Below the pieces are notes generated by a model, which worked only from the letters and a program-made list of their open reading frames with translations, did not search any database and had not been told where the DNA came from. Positions 26,930 to 36,403 of a stretch of 64,000 nt of DNA are shown here, piece after piece. A program made the position numbers and the translations under genes. The DNA is taken from assembly GCF_000429305.1 (NCBI RefSeq), contig NZ_AUBP01000001.1, forward strand, positions 434,001-498,000, read 5' to 3'. Position 1 is the first letter of the stretch. The number at the start of each line of letters is the position of its first letter. The DNA is from Desulfovibrio inopinatus DSM 10711 (lineage in GTDB: Bacteria; Desulfobacterota; Desulfovibrionia; Desulfovibrionales; Desulfovibrionaceae).

Positions 26930-28356
26930 ATTTAAGTGAAGGTCAGGTTATTCAGCTGCTTATTGCTATGGGTGGTGGGCTTTTTCTCTTTGTTCTTGCA
27001 CAAATGGGGTTTGATCGATTTCTGTATCAATTTCTCATTGTTATGATTCCATTTCAAATTATTGATAGCCGCTATGGTTCGTTGAATGTTGCCATTGCGT
27101 ATACGGTGGCGCTGAGTTGCTTTCTCAAGCGAAGAAAAAAGCTGCTACCACGGCCGGAGCTTAAACCAATTTATTTGGTCATTGTGTTTGTCATCATGGC
27201 GTATGCAATATCATTCATTGCCAATCCACGACCATTTACAATGTTAAAGCTCACGTATTTAATTGGTATTGGTTCGAACCTGGCTATGGCCTATCTTGTG
27301 TTTATTTTTACCCAGACAGAAGAAGACCTTCATCTCTTCTATCGTCTGATTATTCTCTGTAATGTGTTTGTTGTCGCATACTGCGTGTTGCAAATTATAG
27401 CTGGCTTCACGCGTATTGTTCCGTTTGGAATTCAAGAATTTGCATTTTCACACAATAGAACAAATTTAGGAATGGGAGAGGAAGAACGTCGTCTTATGGG
27501 GCCTTTTTCCGGACCAGGAGTGATGGCTGAGTATCTCGTCGTTATGATATATATGCTGCTGTATTATCGAGTTACAACAAAACACTATCCTCGACTTATT
27601 CCTGTACTCATCTTCTTAAATCTCTGCATTTTGATCGGAACAGGCAACCGCGGTGGAATATTTGTCTTAATCGGAGGGTTTGTATTATTTGTATGGGCTT
27701 TTCGACAATATCTTCCTCTTAAACGGGTTGTTTTTATTGGAGGGATCGGTTTAGCTTTTGTCACTGTTGCGAGTGTAGTCATGCTGACGTTCACTCAATT
27801 CAATGTATTATATGATCGATTAGCAAAAACTGAAATGCACGGTGCAGTTCCAGATACCCGAGCATGTTGGCCTCAGTATATTGACGAAGGTTTCAATCTT
27901 GGACCACTTGTTGGGACAGGCATCCGGTTGGTTCTTCCTGGTGATTTAATAGACTCAGAAGGGAAGAAACAGCTTCCTCCCAGAGGAGCTCTCATTCGTG
28001 GGTATCCTCATAGCCTCTACATCTATTTGTTTTATACGCTCGGTCTATTGGGGCTATGTGTCTATGCTTTGCTTTACGGGACGATCTTTCTTGTATTTTT
28101 CAATGCAGCAAGGCGAACATATTCCCCTGATCATTTTCTTTCTGGTGTTCACAAGCTCGGTATGATTATGCTTGTTATTATAGCTGTGGATCAGTTCAAA
28201 ATCGAAATGTTGCGACATAATTATGTCGATTTCCAGCATTTTGTCGTTGTCGTCCTGTGCTTTTTTCTCTCATCCATCGCGATACAAAACGAAGAACAAA
28301 TACAATTTTCTTCATGCATTGGTACGGAGCTCGTGAGCTATGCGAGAAAGAACTGA
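26926..28356 (+). CDS. O-antigen ligase/polymerase-like membrane protein (Wzy type)
   Basis: 476 aa with about 11-12 membrane spans. The Wzy_C-like portion includes the periplasmic loop MGEEERRLMGPFSGPGVMAE and the LIGTGNRGGIFVLIGGFVLF helix (about 225-245), followed by a long loop with GTGIRLVLPGD and RGYPHSLYIYLFYTLGLLG, typical of O-antigen ligase/polymerase proteins. It would join flipped repeat units into polymer in the periplasm. Coupled to the sulfotransferase (ATGA) and overlapping the next gene by 17 bp. Confidence 0.78.
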   Translation: MNLSEGQVIQLLIAMGGGLFLFVLAQMGFDRFLYQFLIVMIPFQIIDSRYGSLNVAIAYTVALSCFLKRRKKLLPRPELKPIYLVIVFVIMAYAISFIANPRPFTMLKLTYLIGIGSNLAMAYLVFIFTQTEEDLHLFYRLIILCNVFVVAYCVLQIIAGFTRIVPFGIQEFAFSHNRTNLGMGEEERRLMGPFSGPGVMAEYLVVMIYMLLYYRVTTKHYPRLIPVLIFLNLCILIGTGNRGGIFVLIGGFVLFVWAFRQYLPLKRVVFIGGIGLAFVTVASVVMLTFTQFNVLYDRLAKTEMHGAVPDTRACWPQYIDEGFNLGPLVGTGIRLVLPGDLIDSEGKKQLPPRGALIRGYPHSLYIYLFYTLGLLGLCVYALLYGTIFLVFFNAARRTYSPDHFLSGVHKLGMIMLVIIAVDQFKIEMLRHNYVDFQHFVVVVLCFFLSSIAIQNEEQIQFSSCIGTELVSYARKN

Positions 28357-29350
28357 TTATTTAAAAGGAATTGCTATTCTTGCTGTAATGCTTGGGCATT
28401 GGTTTGGTTTTTATTTCAAGGGAGATGATAATTTTATTGGTGGAAATGGATTCGTCTCAATATTTTTCTTTTTGTCAGGATATGGCCTTTACTACTCGCT
28501 TGGAAAAATATTTCCAGATCGGCAGATTCATCCCAAAGGAATTTTTCAATTTTATATAAAAAGAATTAATCGTCTCTATCCATTGTATTGGTTGGTCTTT
28601 GCATTTCGTTTCGCAACTTCCAGTACATTTCGAGGAAGTGCTTCTTTTTTGACGTTTTTAGCTTTAGATTTCACGTCACCTGTATTTCTTTGGTTCATTC
28701 CTGCTATTGTGCAATGCTATATTATTTCTCCCCTTTTATTTTCTGTGACAAGGCGATATTCCTTTGTCTCTGCGTTGTTAGGGAGCTTTCTTGTTGTGGT
28801 CATATTGAATTTTATTGCACCAATAGTACATATTCCGTCTGTTCGAGTTTGGTATTATAGAGACGTGTTCCTCGGACATATTTTTTTGTTTTGTTTAGGA
28901 ATGTTTTTTGCTTCCTCTGTGAAACAAGGACGTGAGTTTCGAGTCATCGGGCATCCATTTCTTTGGGGATTTTTGTTGATTGCTTCAATTGTACTCCAGC
29001 GGGTATTGGGGCCACTTGACCAAGTATACCCATCGCTTGTTGACCTGCTTTTTCCTCTTGCTGCTTCATTTTTTTGTATCTCGCTCATGCAGTCATCGTG
29101 TTCTTTGCCCTTGGTTAAGCTCCTTACGCCTTTGGGAATGTCATCATATGGTCTTTATCTCTTGCACCCCGTGCTTTTTCATAAAATCCATGAGGTAGTC
29201 GGTATGCCAACAGTAGAAAGTCTCATTATGTTGTCGTTATTCCCATTTTTTGTTTTCTTCTCAAAAAAGATTGAAGAGCTTGTACAATTTGAACAAGTGC
29301 TAAGACTCAAGGATATTGTTTTTAATCGATTACATATCAATAAAGCGTAA
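28340..29350 (+). CDS. Acyltransferase 3 family membrane O-acyltransferase
   Basis: 336 aa, about ten membrane segments. The N-terminal motif RTDYLKGIAILAVMLGHWF carries the catalytic-type His, and FFFLSGYGL and the RRINRLYPLYW-like basic block (KRINRLYPLYW) follow, as usual in the family. Members transfer acetyl or succinyl groups to carbohydrates from the cytoplasmic side. Within this operon the expected substrate is the exopolysaccharide. The start overlaps the polymerase end, indicating coupling. Confidence 0.83.
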   Translation: MRERTDYLKGIAILAVMLGHWFGFYFKGDDNFIGGNGFVSIFFFLSGYGLYYSLGKIFPDRQIHPKGIFQFYIKRINRLYPLYWLVFAFRFATSSTFRGSASFLTFLALDFTSPVFLWFIPAIVQCYIISPLLFSVTRRYSFVSALLGSFLVVVILNFIAPIVHIPSVRVWYYRDVFLGHIFLFCLGMFFASSVKQGREFRVIGHPFLWGFLLIASIVLQRVLGPLDQVYPSLVDLLFPLAASFFCISLMQSSCSLPLVKLLTPLGMSSYGLYLLHPVLFHKIHEVVGMPTVESLIMLSLFPFFVFFSKKIEELVQFEQVLRLKDIVFNRLHINKA

Positions 29351-29425
29351 TGATTAATATGTAGGTTTGCTTGTAAAGATGTTCTCACCTCAATTGGATG
29401 AAGTACGATATTTTACAGGAGTCTC

Positions 29426-30349
29426 ATGATGAAGCCTTCTTTAAGCAAGGCCCCTATTATATTTATTGGAATGCCTCGAAGCGGAACAACAATTCTCTTT
29501 GAGGCATTCGCACAGCACCGTGATCTTGGGTGGCTATCAAATTATTCGCAACAATTTCCCAACATGCCATGGCTCAATTTTGTACGATGTCTCCATGACA
29601 ATCCTTTATTTTGTTTGCGGGCTCAAAAAAAGCAATATCAGAAAGTTCTTCCATTCAATAGATTTTTAGCTATGCCGAACGAGGCGTATGATTTTTGGGA
29701 TTGGCATACTGGCCAAGATTTTTCATTCCATTTTCTCTCAGACAAAACTGCGGATGAAGATATACGCTCACGTGTACAAAACGCGTGTGCTACGACTGTC
29801 CGAGTCCAAGGGCGCAAACGATTAGCAACAAAGCTTACCGGACCGCCTCGAGTGCATTTCTTGCACAGTATTTTCCCTGATGCCCGCTTCGTTCATGTTG
29901 TCCGTAACGGATTTGCAGTTGTGCATTCACTCATGCGCGTTCCTTTCTGGGAAGAGAAAGGTGGCTTTGAAGGGCCATTTTGGAAAGGTGGTCTTGCTGA
30001 GGATGAAGTCAATGAGTGGCGTGACAATGGTGCTGATCCTGCCATCATTACGGCAATGCAATGGCGTCATGTACTTAAAGAGATTCGTCGCGAGTCATCA
30101 GCACTTCCAGTCGATCACTATACTGAAGTTCGATACGAATCATTTGTTGAAAATCCTCATGCTGAGCTGACTCGATTATATAGACAGACAGGCCTTGATG
30201 ATTGTGTTGATGCACACAATCTACTCGATGCAAAAGAACGACTGCAAAATATGAATCATAAGTATCTTAGCGATTGGTCTGAAGATAAAATTGCTCAACT
30301 TGGATCTGTTATGGAACCTCTTCTCTCGGAGTATGGTTATGCGCGATAA
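29426..30349 (+). CDS. Sulfotransferase family protein (second of three)
   Basis: 307 aa; CAGGAG precedes tandem ATGs at 29426 and 29429. PAPS motifs: GMPRSGTTIL (about residue 14) and ARFVHVVRNGFAVVHSLM (about 153-170). Soluble, no signal peptide. It resembles the first sulfotransferase only in the binding motifs, so the two probably modify different positions or sugars. It lies 75 bp after the acyltransferase gene and its end overlaps the start of the glycoside hydrolase gene. Confidence 0.82.
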   Translation: MMKPSLSKAPIIFIGMPRSGTTILFEAFAQHRDLGWLSNYSQQFPNMPWLNFVRCLHDNPLFCLRAQKKQYQKVLPFNRFLAMPNEAYDFWDWHTGQDFSFHFLSDKTADEDIRSRVQNACATTVRVQGRKRLATKLTGPPRVHFLHSIFPDARFVHVVRNGFAVVHSLMRVPFWEEKGGFEGPFWKGGLAEDEVNEWRDNGADPAIITAMQWRHVLKEIRRESSALPVDHYTEVRYESFVENPHAELTRLYRQTGLDDCVDAHNLLDAKERLQNMNHKYLSDWSEDKIAQLGSVMEPLLSEYGYAR

Positions 30350-32558
30350 GCTTATCATAGTATTATTTGCCTTCATACTCATAGCAGCTTCCCCTGCGTA
30401 CGGAACGGAGTTGCTTCCTGGAGGCGATTTCGAGCTAGGGAATGGACACTTTCTTATTCTGCGCTCACCAATTTTGGGGGTCGGGCGTTATGCTGTTACT
30501 CCGACTCTCGATACGTCCACTCCGCTCGATGGACGAGCATCGCTTCAGTTACCTCCTCTTAAAACGGGCAGCTATACTTTGGCCTCAACGACGTGGCCTA
30601 TTATATACAACCAAAATTACACTGTTTCTCTGGGTATAAACGCAGATCGTCGAACAGCAATAAAAATCCATGTTCGTGCTTCAGGGGATGGTCGCCTGAA
30701 GCAACTTGCCCAAGTCTCGCGAACAGTTCCTGCAGGGCGACATTCGATCACTTTTCCTACTGGCCCCATCACAGCGATCAATGATGCTTCTTCGCTCGGT
30801 TGGATGACGATTACAATAAAAAGTCCAGGAACTGTTTGGTTAGACAATATTTCTGTTACGGGACCTGGAGATGCAAGTCCTTCCGTTGAAGCCCGTTTAG
30901 AGACAGATGCACAGCTTGGAGTTTACCGGTCTCAAGAGTCGCCAAAACTTCTGCTTTATTTAGCGAATCCAGGCACAGTCCATTGGTCTATTCTCGATTA
31001 CCGTGGGCATGTCGTGCAAGAAGGTACTGGAAAAAGCGAGTTTTCCGGGCCAGCTCATCCATATACGATTGTTCCAACCGTGAATGGCGCCGGTATATTT
31101 ACCTGTGTCGTGGAGTTTGATTCTTCTGCAAGCACATATACGCTGTCTCGTCGTTTTGTTGTGTTGGCTCGACCCTATTCAGGGTCAAGTAATGACCCTC
31201 GTTTCGGTATGTCGATAGCTTCAAGTAGCATGAATACTATGGCGCCCGCTTCGGTGACGCTTGCTGAGCATTATGCGCTGTTGCGCGATATGGGGGTAGG
31301 CTCCGTGCGTAACTTTAGCCTTATTAACCCATATCAGCTTTCAAAGGACGGAAAGTCTTGGGATTTTAGTACGCTTGATGAAGCTGTTCGATTGGCCAAG
31401 ATGATGAATTGGGAGGTCTTTTTTCCTCTTGGAAGCACTTATCCAAGTGATATTCCGTCGTGGATGCGTACGAGTCAGGAAGAGGGAAATATTGATCTTT
31501 TGAGTGGGCTACGCACGGCGCGACTCAGAAATCAAGAGGAGAAATCAGGAAAGCCGCACTATCTGGATTCCACTGTATATCAAAACTATCTTAACGCTGT
31601 CATGGGACACCTTGCTCACTTGGGGGTGAACTATGAAATCTGGAATGAACCTGGTCATAAGTTCTCCGTTGAAGACACGCTACGTTTAATAACTCTGGCT
31701 CATGAATCTCGTGCTCGTTATGCCCCTAAAGCTCGACTCCTTGGTTTTTCTTCGACAAAAGGTCCAGGCAGGGGACAGGGACAAGACCCTATGAAAACGC
31801 CAGAGTTTTTTCAGCAGTTACTCGATGTGGGAGCAGGGCAGCTTATTGATGTCGTATCATACCATTCTGGGCATGCCTTTGCCTTTCTTGGTGAATCGCA
31901 AGACATACGTGATCAAGAAACCCGTTATGCTTCCCGTCTTGCTCGGGCAGTCAATGAGGCTGGAATTGCACCGAAACCCATGTGGGATACAGAACGAGCG
32001 AATCCTTGGTTTAGTGCAACCTTAGATACCAATGGGCAGCAGAACGTTGGATATGTTCAGGATATCGCTTTGGATATTGAGAACAGTATGTCAAGTGACG
32101 AACTCGCCCAATGTCTTCCCATGATCTACGCCGCGGCCTTTGCTGATGGGGTAGACCGAGTCTATTGGTTCAATGGTCAAAGCGCCAATGCGAAGTGGAA
32201 TGCTGTTCTTGATCGACGCTGGTGGATATGGGATGTGATGCTTGAACCGACAGCTTTGATTCCAGCCTATTCCGCTATGAGTTCTCGTTTGGCTGGCGCG
32301 CAATTTGTGAGCTTCCGCGATATGGGGGACGCAACACGGGCCTATATTTTTCAAAAGGGACAGGAAACAATTATTGTCGCCAATAACTGGCTTGGCAATT
32401 CCAGCGAGCTCGTCCTGAATGCTGCGGCGTCCGGTACCGTTTATGGAACTATGGGGGAGGTCAGATCCCACATATCAGCAGGAAAATCATCAATACCCCT
32501 TGATGGTTGGCCTATTTATGTTGTGACAGGGGCCTCTGTCACATTTGAGAATGGGTAG
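30339..32558 (+). CDS. Secreted clan-A glycoside hydrolase-like protein
   Basis: 739 aa from the ATG at 30339 (GGAG seven bases upstream; an ATG at 30333 is possible). A Sec signal peptide (LIIVLFAFILIAASPAYG) precedes a carbohydrate-binding-like beta domain (about 25-190), a second beta domain, and a TIM-barrel (about 290-640). Catalytic-type glutamates are E437 in YEIWNEPG (acid/base) and E552 in MWDTERANPW (candidate nucleophile), as in GH39/GH5-like clan-A retaining enzymes. In polysaccharide loci such hydrolases trim, release or proofread the polymer in the periplasm or outside. The substrate is presumably the polymer made here. It overlaps the preceding sulfotransferase gene. Confidence 0.75.
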   Translation: MRDKLIIVLFAFILIAASPAYGTELLPGGDFELGNGHFLILRSPILGVGRYAVTPTLDTSTPLDGRASLQLPPLKTGSYTLASTTWPIIYNQNYTVSLGINADRRTAIKIHVRASGDGRLKQLAQVSRTVPAGRHSITFPTGPITAINDASSLGWMTITIKSPGTVWLDNISVTGPGDASPSVEARLETDAQLGVYRSQESPKLLLYLANPGTVHWSILDYRGHVVQEGTGKSEFSGPAHPYTIVPTVNGAGIFTCVVEFDSSASTYTLSRRFVVLARPYSGSSNDPRFGMSIASSSMNTMAPASVTLAEHYALLRDMGVGSVRNFSLINPYQLSKDGKSWDFSTLDEAVRLAKMMNWEVFFPLGSTYPSDIPSWMRTSQEEGNIDLLSGLRTARLRNQEEKSGKPHYLDSTVYQNYLNAVMGHLAHLGVNYEIWNEPGHKFSVEDTLRLITLAHESRARYAPKARLLGFSSTKGPGRGQGQDPMKTPEFFQQLLDVGAGQLIDVVSYHSGHAFAFLGESQDIRDQETRYASRLARAVNEAGIAPKPMWDTERANPWFSATLDTNGQQNVGYVQDIALDIENSMSSDELAQCLPMIYAAAFADGVDRVYWFNGQSANAKWNAVLDRRWWIWDVMLEPTALIPAYSAMSSRLAGAQFVSFRDMGDATRAYIFQKGQETIIVANNWLGNSSELVLNAAASGTVYGTMGEVRSHISAGKSSIPLDGWPIYVVTGASVTFENG

Positions 32559-32580
32559 CCAGTAAACACGGAGTAAAAAC

Positions 32581-33420
32581 ATGAAACCCTTTATCATCCT
32601 TACTTTTCCAAGGACTGGGTCAACGTATATTCGTACTTGGTTCAACCATCACAGTATGATTCGGTGTCATGGTGAGCTTTTTCTCCCGTCGTACAAGCAC
32701 GTCGATGGTTTTAAATACCATTGCGAGACGATCATTGGGGACAAGATTCTCGCACCAATTTTGTCAAATTTTTATATTCAAAAGATACCATTTGTTTCCA
32801 TGCCGCAATCGTATGTCGACTCGTATATGCAACGCTTATTGTATGATCAAAATTTTCCATCACCGTGGGTTCCATTTCACGATAAGGATCAGCCCGAAAC
32901 CGTTGGATCTCTCAATAAACCGTGGGTAGGCTTTAAGGCGATGTATAATCATGTTTATTGTAATCGGCATCTCCAACGTTGGATAGAAGAGAAGGGATTT
33001 ACAATTCTGCATCTCGTTCGAGAGAATCTTCTGAAGCAATATGTATCGTTGCGTCGGATGAAAGTCACAGGAAAAAGTCATTCCTGCACAAAAGTCACAA
33101 AGGCGACTCCTGTGGCAATTGATATTCATAGATTAGAACATCATATAGAAAAAATGATGAAAAGAATTGAGTACTTTCGAAACATTTATGCAACCAATCA
33201 TCCCTATATGGAATTTACATATGAGAGCTATTTTCGCAATCCGGTAAAAATACGGAAACAGATCACGACGTTTATGGATGTTCCAGACGAAGAAATGCAA
33301 GACTCAAAAAATCAAAAAACATCAACCAACGTACTTGAGAGAGAAATTGCAAATGCGACCGAGGTGGTACGTTGGATCGAGAAAACTCCGTATGCGCATT
33401 TTCTCGAAGCCTATTCGTGA
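32581..33420 (+). CDS. Sulfotransferase-like protein (third of three)
   Basis: 279 aa with CGGAGT before the ATG. The 5'-phosphosulfate loop is TFPRTGSTYIRTWF (residues 6-19) and the 3'-phosphate motif LHLVRENLLKQYVSLRRM (about 143-160), close to nodulation-type and carbohydrate sulfotransferases. A His/Lys-rich C-terminal half has no other family marker. Probably sulfates a sugar of the exopolysaccharide; the acceptor is unknown. It is followed by the glycosyltransferase block. Confidence 0.8.
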   Translation: MKPFIILTFPRTGSTYIRTWFNHHSMIRCHGELFLPSYKHVDGFKYHCETIIGDKILAPILSNFYIQKIPFVSMPQSYVDSYMQRLLYDQNFPSPWVPFHDKDQPETVGSLNKPWVGFKAMYNHVYCNRHLQRWIEEKGFTILHLVRENLLKQYVSLRRMKVTGKSHSCTKVTKATPVAIDIHRLEHHIEKMMKRIEYFRNIYATNHPYMEFTYESYFRNPVKIRKQITTFMDVPDEEMQDSKNQKTSTNVLEREIANATEVVRWIEKTPYAHFLEAYS

Positions 33421-33467
33421 TCTTGTTTTTGCCCTGAGTGCCAACGTCTCTTCACGAGGAGCATGCT

Positions 33468-34586
33468 GTGCCATCGATTTGTTTCATAGCCATGAACACG
33501 TTACCCGTTCTTGCACCGGAGTATAGCGAAAATCAAATTGGCGGGGAATCCGTTCAAGTGACGCTTCTTGCCAAAGCCTTTCGAGATATTGGATACGATG
33601 TTTCGCTTGTAGAGCGTGACTACGGTCAAGGTGACGTTTTTATTATTGATGATATCAAAGTATTACGAGCTTTCAAGAGTGGAAGCGGCTTGCCAGGGAT
33701 ACGCTCGTTACATCCCAAAATGACCGGTAGATGGCGTGCGTTATCTCAAGCCAATTGTGATATTTACTACCAATCGTCTGCGTCTCTTTTAACCGGAGTT
33801 GTCTGCTGGTTTTGTCGCCGTCGAGGAAAGCGCTTTGTCTTTCGACTTGCACATGACACCGATGCTATTCCAGGAAAGTATATTGTTAAGCGACCGTTGT
33901 TGGACGGACCAATCTACGAATATGGCCTTAAGAAGGCCGAGATTATCTATGCTCAAAGTATTCAACAGCAAGATTTGCTTCGCCAGAATTATAACCTCGA
34001 CAGCATCCTGATGAATATGGCGGTGGAGCTCCCTTCCTCTCAGGAGGCGAGCCTCCCGAAGGATATTGATGTCCTTTGGGTGAACAATATGCGCCCCTTT
34101 AAGCGACCTGATTTGGCATTGGATCTTGCCTCTCAAAATCCTGATCTCAATATTGTGATGATAGGGGGGGCTACTGCCGCGTATCCAAATCTCTTTGAAG
34201 AAATACAACGTGGTGCAGTCAGTATTCCGAATATCGATTTCAAGGGTGCGGTGCCATACGACCAGGTTAACGAATATTATGCTCGGGCTAAAGTATTCAT
34301 CAACACTTCTGACACCGAAGGCTTTCCCAATTCTTTTTTACAGTCGTGGATACGTGGTGTTCCGGTATTGAGTTTCTTCGATCCCGATTCGATCATCCAA
34401 TTGAAAAAATTGGGGGAAACACCTCGGGATATTGATGATATGGCAGCCCAAATTCGACGCTTGCTTAACAATCCCCGTGAACTTGAAATGTTCTCTGATC
34501 GTGTACGCCAATTTGCATTTGATAATTATGCCCCACAATCCATTGCAAAGCAGTACCATGAAAGCTTTTTGCAAAAATCATCATGA
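33468..34586 (+). CDS. Glycosyltransferase, GT4/GT1 group
   Basis: 372 aa. A GTG at 33468 is the likely start because GAGGAG lies six bases upstream; the frame is open to 33438. GT-B fold: an N-terminal acceptor half with NQIGGESVQVTLLAKAF (about 20-36) and a C-terminal nucleotide-sugar half with VLWVNNMRPFKRPDLALDLA (about 200) and the donor-binding NTSDTEGFPNSFLQSWIRGVP (E-x7-E-like region, about 280-300). Cytoplasmic; adds one sugar of the repeat unit. Coupled to the next gene (ATGA). Confidence 0.8.
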   Translation: MPSICFIAMNTLPVLAPEYSENQIGGESVQVTLLAKAFRDIGYDVSLVERDYGQGDVFIIDDIKVLRAFKSGSGLPGIRSLHPKMTGRWRALSQANCDIYYQSSASLLTGVVCWFCRRRGKRFVFRLAHDTDAIPGKYIVKRPLLDGPIYEYGLKKAEIIYAQSIQQQDLLRQNYNLDSILMNMAVELPSSQEASLPKDIDVLWVNNMRPFKRPDLALDLASQNPDLNIVMIGGATAAYPNLFEEIQRGAVSIPNIDFKGAVPYDQVNEYYARAKVFINTSDTEGFPNSFLQSWIRGVPVLSFFDPDSIIQLKKLGETPRDIDDMAAQIRRLLNNPRELEMFSDRVRQFAFDNYAPQSIAKQYHESFLQKSS

Positions 34587-35788
34587 AAATTCTCGCTATC
34601 AATAAATATTTCTATAATAAGGGCGGTGCAGAGACTGTTTTCTTTCAAGAACGAGAAGGTCTGCTTGAAGCAGGGCATAGTGTTGTGGATTTTTCTATGC
34701 AGCATCAAGACAATAGTCCTTCTCCATACTCGGAGTATTTTACGCGGTGTATTGATTACCATGATCGCCTCTCTTTTTTTCAAAAAATTAACACGGCAAT
34801 ACGATTTGTTGATTCTCGGGAAGCTGTAAAAAAGATCTCTGCTTTAATATTGCAAGAAAAGCCTGATATCGCTCACGCTCACAATATATATCACCAACTC
34901 ACACCATCCATTTTCCCTGTTCTTAAAAAGGCAGGAATACCTCTTGTTGTCACTGTTCATGATGCGAAACTCGTCTGCCCAAATTATGTTGTTTTCCAGC
35001 ATGGAGAAGTCTGTGACGCATGCCGAAAAGGCGGCTTTGGGCATGTCCTGTGGAATGATTGTCAAGAATCTTTTTTTAAAAGCACATTGATGCTGGTGGA
35101 AGCGCTGTATCATAAGTGGCGGAAAAGTTATGAGTGCGTTGATCTTTTTCTCACCCCCAGCGCATTCTATAGAGATCTTATCTCAACACGCATACCAAAA
35201 AATAAAATTCAGGTTCTTCCTAATGGAGTGGATCTTCATTCGTTCACGCCTCGCTATGATCATGATGGCTATATGCTCTATGTGGGGAGACTTTCTCGTG
35301 AGAAAGGAATCGAAACACTCTTGAAAGCTCATCAAAAGCTTTCTCCAAAGCCTCCATTGAAAATTGTTGGCTGTGGACCTCTTGAAGCAACATTGCGGAA
35401 TCAGACTGGTGACGTTGAGTTTCTTGGGTTCCTCTCCGGACAGTCGTTGTATGACACCATAAGGGGAGCTGCTTGCGTCATTGTTCCTTCCGAATGGTAT
35501 GAGAACTGTTCAATGGTGGTTCTCGAAGCTATGAGCATGGGAAAGCTTGTTATCGGTTCACGAATCGGGGGCATACCGGAACAAATCGAAGATGGAAAGA
35601 CAGGCATGCTTTTTTCTCCTGGGGATGTGCATCAATTAGCAGATTGTATGGCAAGCGCTCTGGAGTCTCCTGGTAAAACGGGAGAAATGGGGCAATGTGC
35701 ACGACAACGTATCCATAAAATATATGACATTAATCGTCATATGGAAAAATTACTCTTTTATTATGATCGTGTTTTGTATGGAAACTAA
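34583..35788 (+). CDS. Glycosyltransferase family 4 protein
   Basis: 401 aa, GT-B fold. The N-terminus MKILAINKYFYNKGGAE is the typical glycine-rich acceptor loop; the C-terminal half has LYVGRLSREKGIETLLKAH and the donor motif VPSEWYENCSMVVLEAMSMG. A Cys cluster (CPNYVVFQHGEVCDACRKGG, about 133-152) may bind metal, as in a subset of GT4 enzymes. Cytoplasmic, builds the lipid-linked repeat unit. A 615-bp gap follows. Confidence 0.85.
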   Translation: MKILAINKYFYNKGGAETVFFQEREGLLEAGHSVVDFSMQHQDNSPSPYSEYFTRCIDYHDRLSFFQKINTAIRFVDSREAVKKISALILQEKPDIAHAHNIYHQLTPSIFPVLKKAGIPLVVTVHDAKLVCPNYVVFQHGEVCDACRKGGFGHVLWNDCQESFFKSTLMLVEALYHKWRKSYECVDLFLTPSAFYRDLISTRIPKNKIQVLPNGVDLHSFTPRYDHDGYMLYVGRLSREKGIETLLKAHQKLSPKPPLKIVGCGPLEATLRNQTGDVEFLGFLSGQSLYDTIRGAACVIVPSEWYENCSMVVLEAMSMGKLVIGSRIGGIPEQIEDGKTGMLFSPGDVHQLADCMASALESPGKTGEMGQCARQRIHKIYDINRHMEKLLFYYDRVLYGN

Positions 35789-36403
35789 TTTTAATATGAT
35801 CTTTCTCTAGTAGCGTTTTTATGCCGATGTGTCATGTTATCTTTATTCGTTTTATGTATATCCATATTTGTTTTACAAAGCATTCAAAACGAGAAGAGAT
35901 AAAGAAAATTGCTGTACTCTTTTATGATTCTCATTCGGGATCAACATTCTTTTCTTTATTATTTTGAGCAACCAGAAATCTCAGTTAATACGCGATGGAC
36001 GAGGATTCCTGAGTTCAATAATGAAAATACTGCGGGTATAGAGAAATAGCCCAATGACCAACGATATTTTTCGATGTAATAGCCATGACTTAGTCTGACA
36101 GTAATTCCCCTCCAAAAGGGAGAAAGCCAGATCCAGTCGAAGCTTCTCCTGTTGAATCACGCTCAAGAACGAGCATCCTCATTCTTTTTGCCGTGTCCAC
36201 TTTCTCCAGACGCATTCAATTTGAATCAGGCGTCATACTGTTTTTGTATCCATCTTCACCAGACAACAAATACGCTTTAAATCAAAACTCACTCTATTTA
36301 TTGACTATTTTTGTTGGAACACTTCTTCCATTACTGCCGACGAAATCGTTGATTTTTGGGAAATCTTACGCAGTGTATCACCTCTTCATAATTATCGGTT
36401 GCT
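35789..36403 (+). other. 615-bp non-coding gap inside the glycosyltransferase block
   Basis: This is the longest gap in the polysaccharide locus. Short frames on both strands (for example 35981-36166 minus and 36193-36459 plus) have no recognisable family or good ribosome site. A small hairpin (about 36105-36119, CCCT/AGGG) is the only local structure noticed. It may contain a promoter for the 36404-40482 genes or mark a gene loss. Confidence 0.4.
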
